DNA of 14,211 nt from Paraktedonobacter sp034437695 (GCA_034437695.1 DAOTTJ010000427.1:1-14211), one strand, 5' to 3'; shown: positions 6,742 to 13,854, counted from the stretch's first letter. Made by a program: numbers and translations. Notes: generated from the sequence alone by a model not told the origin.

Positions 6742-7602
6742 ATGTCGGAGGCTGAACAGATAGAGACGGGTTTTGCTGAGGTAAATGGTACGACGCTGTA
6801 TTATGAGGTTGCAGGTGTGGGGCATCCACTCGTGCTCATTCATGGACACCTGCTGGATCGAAGTTCGTGGGATGAGCAGTTCGCGGTCTTTGCGCGGCAG
6901 TATAGGGTTGTGCGCTACGACCAGCGCGGCTTTGGCGAGTCGGGGCTGGTTGTGCAAGGGGAGGTGTATTCTGATCGCCAGGATCTCTACTCATTGTTGA
7001 AATTTCTGGGCATCGAGCACGCGGCGCTGATGGGGGTCTCGGGAGGTGGTGCGCTGGCTATAGATTTTACGCTTGAGCACCCCGAGATGGTTGATACGTT
7101 GATCCCGGTCACAGCGGGCGTCAGCGGATATCGGCCGTCAGCAGAGATTATGCAGACGTACCCGGAGATCGTGCAAATGTATACAGACCTGAATGAAGCG
7201 TTTCAGAAGCACGATGTTCCGCGAGCGGTTACGATCTCGCTCGCCCTGTGGACGGATGGACCGGGTCGGCTGCCGGGTCAGGCGGCTCCCGAGGTACGCG
7301 AGCGCGTGAGCGCGATGACTACCCACAACTGGGAGCGTCCAGACGACGAGGTGCAGAGCGAGACTCCGCCTATGCCATTGGACCCGCCGGCCGTCGGGCG
7401 TCTGTCGACGATCGGTGTGCCGACGCTGGTTATTCTTGGCGAGTGGGATGGACCAAATCCCCTGGAGCAACTGACTGCCGAGATCCCCGGAGCGCAAAAG
7501 GTGGTCATGGCGCAGACTGCTCACCATCCTTTTATGGAGAAGCCAGCCGAGTTCAACCAGATCGTCCTGGATTTTCTGGGGCGCTCAATCTTTCATAGCT
7601 AG
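6742..7602 (+). CDS. Alpha/beta-fold hydrolase
   Basis: 286-residue cytosolic esterase/peroxidase-like hydrolase. The triad is visible: nucleophile Ser100 in the elbow GVSGGG, Asp236 in ILGEWDGPNP, and His261 in AQTAHHPFMEKP. The oxyanion region LIHGHLLDRSSWDEQF and the strand VRYDQRGFGES are typical of the family. The cap domain (about 130-215) is not distinctive, so the substrate is unknown. I chose the ATG at 6742 over a longer frame opening at 6697, because AAGGGAG (6728-6734) lies 7 bases upstream of it and the extra 15 residues look untranslated. No membrane segment or signal peptide is seen. The gene ends just before a very strong hairpin. Confidence 0.9.
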   Translation: MSEAEQIETGFAEVNGTTLYYEVAGVGHPLVLIHGHLLDRSSWDEQFAVFARQYRVVRYDQRGFGESGLVVQGEVYSDRQDLYSLLKFLGIEHAALMGVSGGGALAIDFTLEHPEMVDTLIPVTAGVSGYRPSAEIMQTYPEIVQMYTDLNEAFQKHDVPRAVTISLALWTDGPGRLPGQAAPEVRERVSAMTTHNWERPDDEVQSETPPMPLDPPAVGRLSTIGVPTLVILGEWDGPNPLEQLTAEIPGAQKVVMAQTAHHPFMEKPAEFNQIVLDFLGRSIFHS

Positions 7603-7607
7603 TAAAA

Positions 7608-7647
7608 ACAGGACGATCCCCGCGATACGAAGCGGGGATCGTCCTGT
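7608..7647. terminator. Bidirectional terminator hairpin
   Basis: ACAGGACGATCCCCGC (7608-7623) pairs perfectly over 16 bp with 7632-7647 around an 8-base loop. It lies 5 bases after the hydrolase stop. An A5 run precedes the left arm (7604-7608), which reads as a T-tract for minus-strand transcripts arriving from the 7704-9431 gene. It should serve both convergent genes. Confidence 0.8.
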
Positions 7648-7703
7648 GTCGTCTGTCTGCATAGAGTGCGCTCGCAAGTGTGCCAGCCTCAAGCCTCAGA
7701 CGA

Positions 7704-9431
7704 TCAGGAGTCTGCGTTGACTGCAAAGACGCGTGTTCCCCAGTTTACCTGGCCGTCGGTCGTCTGGCTACTGACCGGAGGAACGTACTCAGTCGCCAGC
7801 CAGAAACGGTCCTGGTCGGGATCGAGCACCGCGTACGAATAGTCACCCCAGCGCGTGCCATTCACATACGGACCTGTGCCATTGGCGACGATGCTGATAT
7901 GTCCGAAGGAGTGACTTCCCTCGCCCATAATGGCATAGGCCGGGCTGGGGAAATTGTTGGGACCGCTAAGCGTGAAGACCAGAGCGGCCGCGTGGTCGGG
8001 TCCGGCCTGGATCGCCGGGTAGATCAACTCGTTCCCCAGCGAAGCCACATAGCCCTGGTGCTCGATCGATGGTCCGCTGATAATCCCATGACTGAGTTCT
8101 GGTTTTACCTGGAACCAGGCAATCGCGGCCCGTTGGGCGCTATCATGCGGGATAGTGAGAGCCGTGCCAAGCGCCCCCCAGAGATCGCCGTCGATGAACT
8201 GAACCTGTTGCATGCGGTCGTCGCCAGAGTCCAGCGTGCTCGCGTTCCCCTTCTGGATAGCGGCGGGAGGGATACTATATGCCTCGGAGGTAACGACCGT
8301 GCTGGAAAGCGTGGGGATACCGCCTTCGCCGACTCGTTCGCCGTTGGTGAGCGCCCAGACCCCGATGTGGGTGTCGCCTGTCCCATTGGGATCGAGCGAA
8401 TTTAAGAAAAATCCGGTATCTGACCAGCTACTGGAAGAGGCGGGCTGAACCGAAGTCGCTGGAAAGCCACCGATGGCCAGATTGTCAAAATGCACGAAAT
8501 GGACATGGTCTGAAAGGCCAAAGAGCTGCGCTTTTGAGATCGCATAGATCTGCGCCCCGTTGAATTCGGGTCCCAGGATGGAGAACTCGTTGGTGCTGAC
8601 GTAAAAGTTCTGCTGATCTATACCGATGAGGGGCTGATCTCCCAGGCAGGGACAACCGGCGTGATTTGGCATACCATTGGTGCCATCATCGCTCGCCTCC
8701 AGGTGGTAGGCCGTCCAGGGCTTTGTGGGATCGCCTGTGTGGTTGACCGCGATATCGGTGCGCGACTCACCAGTAAAATTACCACTGGAATCGGTGCCAA
8801 TGAAAAGGATAGTCGCGACCCAGGTATGCGTCGGTTTATCGAAATAGCAGCGTGGATCGCTAGTAAATTGCGTCAGTCCCTCATCGAAGAGCACATTGAC
8901 GTTCAGCGGACCCAGCAGGACCTTCCCGTTCGTGTTGTAGATAGTGAAAGCCGAGTTGACCGGCTCCACCACAAACCCATTGCCTTCGCAGAGACCCTGG
9001 TCGGGCGGCTCAAATTCGGCCCCGAAGTTGGTCTGCTCGCTATCCAGACTGCTTACCCCGTTAAAGTTTTGTAGCAGCTTGCTAGCATGCATCTCAAGAC
9101 CCGCTGCATTCGCAGGTGCGCTTGTGGCAAAGGCGTGAACGGCATTCCCGCTATCGTCGTGCGCATCCTTGACTTTGTGCGCGGTCGTTGTGACCGGAAC
9201 GGGTAATGATCCCGCTGGTGGATTGCGCGGATCGGTGACGCCAAATGGGGCAAGCGTGCCTTTCGTCGCACTCGTATAGACGGTGCTCGGCTGCGGCTTC
9301 TGCACGGTCTGACTGTTAGCGCCAGCCGGGAGGATATGGAGAAAGAAACTGCCCACAATCGCGACGCAGAGAACCGTGAGCGTGCCAGCGACTTTGAAGA
9401 GGGTTTTTCCTCCAGGGGGAAGAGAGTACAT
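7704..9431 (-). CDS. Large secreted protein of unknown function, beta-propeller-like character
   Basis: 575-residue exported protein. An N-terminal hydrophobic segment (about 10-36 from MYSLPPGGKTLFKV) ends in LPAGANS, a likely signal-peptidase site. The mature part is rich in short beta strands, Gly, Asn and Asp. It includes EPPDQGLCEGNGFVVEPVNS, DPRCYFDKPTHTWVAT, NHAGCPCLGDQPLIGID, and near the end WGDYSYAVLDPDQDRFWLA followed by TEYVPP. The last block recalls repeats found in sialidase-like and propeller exported proteins of Acidobacteria and Chloroflexota (from memory, unchecked). There are cysteines, but no catalytic signature I recognise. I chose the ATG at 9431: AAGGAAGG (9440-9447) lies 8 bases upstream. 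A longer reading from a GTG at 9455 would translate across that ribosome site. It is convergent with the hydrolase and has no operon partner. Confidence 0.75.
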   Translation of the reverse strand: MYSLPPGGKTLFKVAGTLTVLCVAIVGSFFLHILPAGANSQTVQKPQPSTVYTSATKGTLAPFGVTDPRNPPAGSLPVPVTTTAHKVKDAHDDSGNAVHAFATSAPANAAGLEMHASKLLQNFNGVSSLDSEQTNFGAEFEPPDQGLCEGNGFVVEPVNSAFTIYNTNGKVLLGPLNVNVLFDEGLTQFTSDPRCYFDKPTHTWVATILFIGTDSSGNFTGESRTDIAVNHTGDPTKPWTAYHLEASDDGTNGMPNHAGCPCLGDQPLIGIDQQNFYVSTNEFSILGPEFNGAQIYAISKAQLFGLSDHVHFVHFDNLAIGGFPATSVQPASSSSWSDTGFFLNSLDPNGTGDTHIGVWALTNGERVGEGGIPTLSSTVVTSEAYSIPPAAIQKGNASTLDSGDDRMQQVQFIDGDLWGALGTALTIPHDSAQRAAIAWFQVKPELSHGIISGPSIEHQGYVASLGNELIYPAIQAGPDHAAALVFTLSGPNNFPSPAYAIMGEGSHSFGHISIVANGTGPYVNGTRWGDYSYAVLDPDQDRFWLATEYVPPVSSQTTDGQVNWGTRVFAVNADS

Positions 9432-9445
9432 ACGACAGACCTTCC

Positions 9446-9477
9446 TTTCACGCACAAGAAAAAGCTTTCGCGTGAAG
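9446..9477 (-). promoter_or_regulatory. Leader hairpin next to the ribosome site of the secreted protein
   Basis: TTCACGC (9447-9453) and GCGTGAA (9470-9476) form a 7-bp inverted repeat in the 5' leader of the minus-strand gene. The arm nearer the gene touches its AAGGAAGG site (9440-9447), so folding could limit ribosome access. The effect is inferred. Confidence 0.3.
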
Positions 9478-9568
9478 TGTTTGTAGGATGAGAAATATAG
9501 GATCGTCCCGCTTCATGCGAAATAAAGAGAGATATTCGCACCAGACATATACATATACTATCATCTGT

Positions 9569-9590
9569 TACGCCAAGCCGGCTCGGCGTA
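9569..9590. terminator. Small hairpin after the broken minus-strand gene
   Basis: TACGCC (9569-9574) pairs with GGCGTA (9585-9590), enclosing the palindrome AGCCGGCT. It lies about 115 bases past the stop of the disrupted gene and upstream of the secreted-protein gene. It is only weakly terminator-like. The surrounding 9456-9705 stretch shows no supported gene. Confidence 0.25.
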
Positions 9591-9705
9591 TAGCCCGATT
9601 GGGTGTATGTCGTTTGATGGTTGGGACTGTTGCAGGGAGGTAAAAGTTCTAACATACATGGAGAATATAGCTGCTGAGGTAATGGAAAGCCTACCGCCCA
9701 ACCTT

Positions 9706-10067
9706 CTAAAGGGTAAACAACGTACTCATAGCTATTTTTTCGATATTTTCAATATCAGCCAATGCTTTAAAGTCGCCTGTCAGCCGTTTATCAGCTACTT
9801 TTGTTGCCTCTTTGATGCTCAGCCCTCCTTCCTCGTGAAGTCTCTCTACTGATAAAGCCAGTTCACTAAATTCCTGCCAAATTCTCTTATTTACTTTTAT
9901 TTTATATCGTCTTCCAGATTATATTGATATTCCCTATCTGTTTCAGCAATGTAAATATAGACCGCAATATCTAGCTGGCTAAGGTATCTGGCCATAAGAG
10001 GATCTACCTCGTCCCAGGAAAGTTGTCCATTCTGGCTAATTCTATCAACTCTCTTATCAAGATGCAT
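9706..10067 (-). pseudogene. Hypothetical gene broken by a one-base slip in an A-rich run
   Basis: Two adjacent minus-strand frames read as one protein. The first runs from ATG 10067 (MHLDKRVDRISQNGQLSWDE) to a TAA at 9897-9899 after 56 residues. The second, in another frame, continues KVNKRIWQEFSELALSVERL, passes EGGLSIKEATKVADKRLTGD and FKALADIENIEKIA, and stops with TAG at 9706-9708. Adding a single A in the run read ATAAAATAAAAG (9894-9905) restores one 120-residue ORF through the junction LEDDIKIKVNKRIW. The product would be a small, charged, mostly helical cytosolic protein of no family I recognise. There is no ribosome site before the ATG, and an in-frame TAG lies two codons upstream, so the 5' end may also be damaged. 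It lies in an AT-rich stretch unlike its neighbours. Confidence 0.55.
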
Positions 10068-10092
10068 AGACTAGAGAGAAAGATTCCATTAG

Positions 10093-10185
10093 CGATACAT
10101 CATCCTGATCTCTATTATTGAGTACAAGGAATACTCTTTTGATGAAGATTTTCGGGAGGCCGCAGGCTATTGGAAGAAGGCATAG
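10093..10185 (+). pseudogene. Short coding-like remnant without a start codon
   Basis: An open stretch from a TAG at 10090-10092 to a TAG at 10183-10185 reads with protein-like composition (IIEYKEYSFDEDFREAAGYW then KKA). It has no ATG, GTG or TTG start. It may be the tail of a decayed gene, and its stop lies 2 bases before the ATG of the next small ORF. It could be chance. Confidence 0.2.
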
Positions 10186-10187
10186 AA

Positions 10188-10388
10188 ATGGCTATTTCTC
10201 CGCGCAATGTTGCTCTGGCTGAGGTTGTGGAAAAAGCGAGCCAGGCCAGAGCACAGGCCCCTTCTCTACCTATTTTGAGTTTGCCAGCTCTGGCTCCAAC
10301 TAATCTTCGACCAGGAAGATCTGACTCTGGCCCTCGGGCAGCAGGTCTAGATCAAACCGATTATCGGCCTGCGGGTCGACGATTGTGA
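10188..10388 (+). CDS. Possible small protein (66 aa), doubtful
   Basis: The ATG at 10188 has a good ribosome site, AGAAGG (10175-10180), 7 bases upstream. The first ~38 residues (MAISPRNVALAEVVEKASQA, then Ala/Pro/Leu-rich) look plausible. The last third lies antisense over the 3' end of the papain-fold gene and looks like shadow translation (RPGRSDSGPRAAG). It may be a truncated gene whose true 3' part was lost. Confidence 0.25.
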   Translation: MAISPRNVALAEVVEKASQARAQAPSLPILSLPALAPTNLRPGRSDSGPRAAGLDQTDYRPAGRRL

Positions 10389-11007
10389 TCTGTACATGCC
10401 CGTGATTGGTTTCGGCCTGGATTACGAGAAAATGCTTGGGAATCCAGCAGACGTAGGTAGCATGCTCAACATGTTGTAACTTGGCAGTAATCAGATCGCG
10501 CAGTTGCTGTTTTGAATTGCACGCCTGTATCGCTCCAACCTGTTTTTGCTCACTAATCTTTGCGGCGATCTGCCCTAGATCCAGCCAGTCAGGGTGGTCG
10601 AATTGCTCCATGAAATCGTCCTGGCCTCGGAGCCTTTCGGCGCTCTCTTCGTCTAAGATATAGGCCAGGACACAGTAGCCACAGTTGTTGTTGTGTCCGA
10701 TCGGATTGACATCGAGTACGGAATCGCCGCGCTCTTTGGCATCCTCGACACGGGCCTGGCGAGCCTCAGGACTGTTGTTCTGGAGACGTTGCACCATCTC
10801 TTGATATTCGTGCGCCGAGACCTGCACCCACTTTATCTCACTCAAATCACTCAGCCTGCCTGTTACCATGACCACCTGCGGATCAGCCTGTTGAAAGCTG
10901 GCTAGCTGGATGGTCTGAACTATCGACTGCATCCAGAAAAAAGGCAGGTCATACGCGTCGTAGTCTTTCTGGTTTGGATAAAAGGAGTTGCTGTTGGAAA
11001 ATTTCAT
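10300..11007 (-). CDS. Papain-fold (Tox-PL-like) putative peptidase/deamidase
   Basis: 235-residue protein with no signal peptide or membrane segment. The C-terminal half carries the layout of papain-fold toxin domains: the nucleophile candidate Cys109 in NPIGHNNNCGYCVLAYILDE (followed by a helix), His192 in IPKHFLVIQAE, and Asp211 in ITIVDPQADNRFDL, the DPQ motif that typically follows the catalytic His strand. In known Tox-PL proteins this fold deamidates or cleaves host or competitor proteins. Residues 1-100 are unrecognised and may be an adaptor or delivery region. The ATG at 11007 is preceded by AAGGAAAG about 9 bases away. No obvious cognate immunity gene is adjacent; the flanks hold only a broken gene and the GH30 enzyme. 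A housekeeping transglutaminase-like or peptidase role remains possible. Confidence 0.6.
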   Translation of the reverse strand: MKFSNSNSFYPNQKDYDAYDLPFFWMQSIVQTIQLASFQQADPQVVMVTGRLSDLSEIKWVQVSAHEYQEMVQRLQNNSPEARQARVEDAKERGDSVLDVNPIGHNNNCGYCVLAYILDEESAERLRGQDDFMEQFDHPDWLDLGQIAAKISEQKQVGAIQACNSKQQLRDLITAKLQHVEHATYVCWIPKHFLVIQAETNHGHVQITIVDPQADNRFDLDLLPEGQSQIFLVED

Positions 11008-11280
11008 TGGTCGTGTCTTTCCTTCCGTGCTTCTGCTGCTTCTAAAGGCAGGCGAGCAAATACCTATGTTATCACTACGAAAATCGCGGAAAAGTCAGCG
11101 CCTGAAAGTGCTGTCCCTGGTGTCGTTGTCTCAAAGACTCTGTTGTATCATACGTTAAGAGCGGCAAGCGAGCAAGAGCAGAGAGATAGGAATTTTTAAG
11201 CAATGCTTGAAAAGAGGCCTGGAACAAAAATGGATAGCTCAAGCCCCTATGCGATACTTGTAAAGGTTTCCATGAGAAAT

Positions 11281-11309
11281 TTGACATCTGCATAATTAAA
11301 ATGTATGCT
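11281..11309 (+). promoter_or_regulatory. Strong sigma-70-type promoter for the GH30 gene
   Basis: Consensus TTGACA (11281-11286) and TATGCT (11304-11309) are separated by exactly 17 bases. Transcription would begin near 11316, giving a leader of about 227 bases before the ATG at 11543. Confidence 0.7.
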
Positions 11310-11315
11310 TATTAG

Positions 11316-11542
11316 AACACTTATATAGAAGTACTGCGTCAAACATAACTCCAACCCGCGCCTAAGACGCGCTGCCTGCTCCTCAGATCTGGCTGGTCAT
11401 TTCTGGGGACGCTGTCGTTCTCAAGCGTCTGGCACTGGTTGTTCTGTGAAAGGGGGTGACTATACTCAACCCTTTGCTCCACTGGAGGAGAAGCGACGGG
11501 ATGATCCGTTGCTAGATTGAGACTTTTTATCAAGGAGGATAT
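11316..11542 (+). promoter_or_regulatory. Long 5' leader of the GH30 gene with small hairpins
   Basis: The leader shows two small inverted repeats, GACGCT/AGCGTC (11408-11413 and 11424-11429) and AAAGGG/CCCTTT (11449-11454 and 11470-11475). It ends in a near-perfect ribosome site, AAGGAGGA (11532-11539). No riboswitch class is recognised. The remaining part of the gap, 11008-11280, contains no supported gene. Confidence 0.3.
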
Positions 11543-13513
11543 ATGTTTCGAGCAACTTCACGGAAACCGCTTGTTATGTTGATAGTAGGTATGTTCCTGC
11601 TTGCCAGTCTAACCCTGCCTTTTTTCCCAACCTTAGCCACTCACGCCGCTGGCGAAAGCGTTTCCGTCTGGCTTACCACGCCGGATCAGGCACACCTGCT
11701 AAGTCCCCAGGCCAACCTCACCTTTGGGGGCGTCGGCTCTAATTCCAGCGTAATCACGGTCAACGAGGCTCAGACCTATCAACAAATGGTAGGGTTTGGA
11801 GCTTCGCTCGTTGACTCCTCGGCCTGGTTGATGTACGACAAAATGAGCCAGAGCCAGCGCAATCAGTTGATGGCAAATCTTTTTAGTCCGAGCACTGGCA
11901 TTGGACTCAGCTTCCTGCGTCAGCCCATTGGAGCCTCAGATATGGCTCTCAACGAGTATACCTACGACGACGTGGCGAGCGGTCAGACTGATCCCAGCCT
12001 GAGCCACTTTTCCATCGCTCACGATTCCGCCTATATTATTCCGCTGCTCCAGCAAGCTCTCCAGCTCAATCCTAACCTGAAGGTCATGGCGACCCCCTGG
12101 ACGGCTCCAGCCTGGATGAAGACCAACGATAGTCTGGAGCAAGGGAACCTGCTCGCCAGCGATTTTCAGGTCTACGCTCAATACCTGGTCGATTTTATCA
12201 AAGCCTACCAGGCACAGGGCATTCCGATTTTTGCTATCACGCCCCAGAACGAGCCTGGCAACGATAATGTGATGCCAACGATGCCAATGTCGGCCAGCGA
12301 CGAGACAACCTTTATCGCCAACAACCTGGGTCCAATTCTCGCGAGCAACGGTCTCTCGACTAAGATTTTTGACTACGACCATAACTGGGATAACCCCGGC
12401 TATCCAACCACCGTTTTGAGCAACGCGACCGCTGCATCCTATGTGACCGGTACCGCCTGGCACTGTTATGGCGGCGATCCGAGCGCAATGACCACCTTCC
12501 ACAACTCGTATCCCAACAAAGATACGTATATGACGGAGTGCTCTGGCGGAACCTGGGAAGGCTCAAACTGGCCAGCCGGGTTCAAGGATACCGTCGAACT
12601 GGGCATCAATTCCGCGCGTAACTGGGCCAAAGGGATTCTGCGTTGGAGTATGGCGCTTGATCCCAACGGCAACCCCCATGTGAATAGTGCAGATGCCTGT
12701 AGCACCTGTCGCGGGATCGTCACCATCGATCAAAGTACCGGCAACGTCACATATAATTCCGACTACTACGGTTTTGGTCAATTCAGCAAATTTGTCGTAC
12801 CGGGCGCTTACGCTATTGCCTCCAACTCCTTTGGCAGTGGCAACATCGAGGATGTAGCTTTCAAGAATCCAGACGGCTCGAAAGTTCTTGTGGCCTACAA
12901 CGGAGGTGGTGGAAGCAGCACATTCCAGGTCAACTGGAACAACGAATCCTTCGCGTATACCCTCCCGGCGGGTGCCGCGGTAACGTTCAAGTGGTCCGGT
13001 AGCGGAAGCACCACGACGCCAACGCCAACGGCGACAGCGACGGCAACACCAACACCGATCCCTCCAACGCCAACACCCAGCGGTAGCTATAACTATATCG
13101 AGAACCTTCATAGTGGCCTGGCACTCGATAACACCAACGGTTCGACCTCCAATGGCACGCCGCTGCAACTGTGGACACAATCAAACGGCAATACCAACCA
13201 GGAGTGGAGCCTTGCCTCAGCGGGGAGTGGCTACTACTATATTATCAATCGCCAGACTGGTCTGGTCATCGATGATACCAACGGTTCGACCTCCAATGGC
13301 ACTCAGATGCAACTATGGACGGAGGTGAGCGGTGATACCAACCAGGAGTGGAGCCTTGTCTCCGCAGGAGGCGGGTACTACTATATCGTTAACCTGCATA
13401 GCGGTCTGGCGCTCGACAACACCAACGGCTCAACATCCAACGGAACCATAGTCCAGCAATGGGCGCAATCAAACGGCAACACGAACCAGGAATGGCGTCT
13501 GGCACCCGTATAA
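11543..13513 (+). CDS. Secreted GH30-family glycosidase with ricin-B-type lectin domain
   Basis: Exported retaining beta-glycosidase of the GH30 (clan A) type, acting on beta-glucan or related glycans outside the cell. Residues 1-36 form a signal peptide (hydrophobic core 9-30, cleavage near ATHAA). The catalytic domain (about 70-485) shows GFGASLVDSSAWL, LSFLRQPIGASD, the TPWTAPAWMK strand, acid/base Glu237 in ITPQNEPGN, nucleophile Glu332 in TYMTECSGG, and a closing beta domain. A Thr-Pro-Ala linker (491-512) leads to a 140-residue ricin-type lectin (CBM13-like) with three repeats, each LALDNTNGSTSNGT-like and ending in QEW. The ATG has AAGGAGGA just upstream. GH30 members include glucosylceramidases, beta-1,6-glucanases and xylanases; I lean towards a subfamily-1 glucan enzyme. 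It is followed by a terminator hairpin. Confidence 0.92.
   Translation: MFRATSRKPLVMLIVGMFLLASLTLPFFPTLATHAAGESVSVWLTTPDQAHLLSPQANLTFGGVGSNSSVITVNEAQTYQQMVGFGASLVDSSAWLMYDKMSQSQRNQLMANLFSPSTGIGLSFLRQPIGASDMALNEYTYDDVASGQTDPSLSHFSIAHDSAYIIPLLQQALQLNPNLKVMATPWTAPAWMKTNDSLEQGNLLASDFQVYAQYLVDFIKAYQAQGIPIFAITPQNEPGNDNVMPTMPMSASDETTFIANNLGPILASNGLSTKIFDYDHNWDNPGYPTTVLSNATAASYVTGTAWHCYGGDPSAMTTFHNSYPNKDTYMTECSGGTWEGSNWPAGFKDTVELGINSARNWAKGILRWSMALDPNGNPHVNSADACSTCRGIVTIDQSTGNVTYNSDYYGFGQFSKFVVPGAYAIASNSFGSGNIEDVAFKNPDGSKVLVAYNGGGGSSTFQVNWNNESFAYTLPAGAAVTFKWSGSGSTTTPTPTATATATPTPIPPTPTPSGSYNYIENLHSGLALDNTNGSTSNGTPLQLWTQSNGNTNQEWSLASAGSGYYYIINRQTGLVIDDTNGSTSNGTQMQLWTEVSGDTNQEWSLVSAGGGYYYIVNLHSGLALDNTNGSTSNGTIVQQWAQSNGNTNQEWRLAPV
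13085..13502 (+). repeat. Three tandem lectin repeats conserved at DNA level
   Basis: The segments starting near 13121, 13262 and 13406 encode the alpha, beta and gamma lobes of the ricin-type domain, with a period of about 141-144 bases. The core ACCAACGGTTCGACCTCCAA is identical between the first two copies, and the third differs at a few synonymous sites. Part is normal for the fold, but the nucleotide identity points to recent internal duplication or gene conversion. Confidence 0.75.
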
Positions 13514-13573
13514 AGCACCTTATCCTGGACCCACCTTCTGTACATTGATACCTACCTGTCCAGAAGGACAAAC

Positions 13574-13632
13574 ATTTTGCTTGTTTCACAGGTCGCTACA
13601 AGCGACCTGTGAAACAAGCAAAATAGGTTTTT
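13574..13632 (+). terminator. Perfect 24-bp hairpin with T-run after the GH30 gene
   Basis: Positions 13574-13597 are exactly complementary to 13601-13624, leaving a 3-base ACA turn (core GGTCGCTacaAGCGACC). The T5 tract at 13628-13632 follows. It lies 60 bases after the stop codon and is a convincing intrinsic terminator, although a 24-bp perfect stem is unusually long. Confidence 0.75.
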
Positions 13633-13763
13633 CGGGGACGCAGTTCCCGATCCCCCAATCACGGGACTCGCCGCCCTGTCCTCTTCACTCCTGCTGCGTT
13701 GCGTCGACCACATTCTTCCAGGGCTATGTAATGCTCGGCGTGTGGCCCCTCCCCCTCGACAAA

Positions 13764-13815
13764 GGATCGGGTTGCGAGTGTGAAGGCCGCCGCCTCCACG
13801 CTCGCAACCCGATCC
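13764..13815. repeat. 15-bp inverted repeat (hairpin)
   Basis: GGATCGGGTTGCGAG (13764-13778) is the exact reverse complement of CTCGCAACCCGATCC (13801-13815). Three more pairs form (13780-13782 with 13797-13799) after one mismatch. No gene fits here. It is part of a hairpin-rich intergenic stretch (13514-13890). Confidence 0.7.
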
Positions 13816-13835
13816 CAAAACCCTGGTGTGGGGGG

Positions 13836-13854
13836 TGCAAGCCAGAGGCTTGCA
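13836..13854. repeat. 8-bp inverted repeat (hairpin)
   Basis: TGCAAGCC (13836-13843) and GGCTTGCA (13847-13854) flank a 3-base AGA turn. This is the third hairpin in the same 300-base gap. Confidence 0.6.

Noticed and set aside
6114..6743. 209-codon minus-strand ORF opposite the VOC gene and the following gap
   Set aside because: It is antisense to a well-supported VOC gene over most of its length and has no clear ribosome site. The stretch over 6498-6743 (for example RAILNWLRYAINRLKQTVQD) is slightly transposase-like, but too weak to call a remnant.
7680..8405. 241-codon plus-strand ORF
   Set aside because: Antisense shadow of the secreted 575-aa protein; Arg/Val-rich composition typical of reverse-strand reading.
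9607..9852. 81-codon plus-strand ORF starting MSFDGWDCC
   Set aside because: Most of it is antisense to the better-supported broken minus-strand gene. Only the piece from 9658 (MENIAAEVMESLPPNLLKGK) looks protein-like, and it has no ribosome site at normal spacing.
11075..11293. 72-codon minus-strand ORF upstream of GH30
   Set aside because: No ribosome site, low-complexity composition, and it overlaps the GH30 promoter.
11457..11516. Short leader-peptide-like ORF from GTG 11457 in the GH30 leader
   Set aside because: GTG start directly abuts the G-rich run, leaving no ribosome-site spacing, and the 19-codon product has no informative codon run.
12563..13180. 205-codon minus-strand ORF with Trp/Arg/Cys-rich stretch
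   Set aside because: Antisense to the GH30 catalytic domain and the Thr-Pro linker.
13085..13502. Regularly spaced repeats that could suggest a CRISPR-like array
   Set aside because: The period (~141-144 bases) and the open reading frame show they are lectin-domain lobes inside the GH30 gene.
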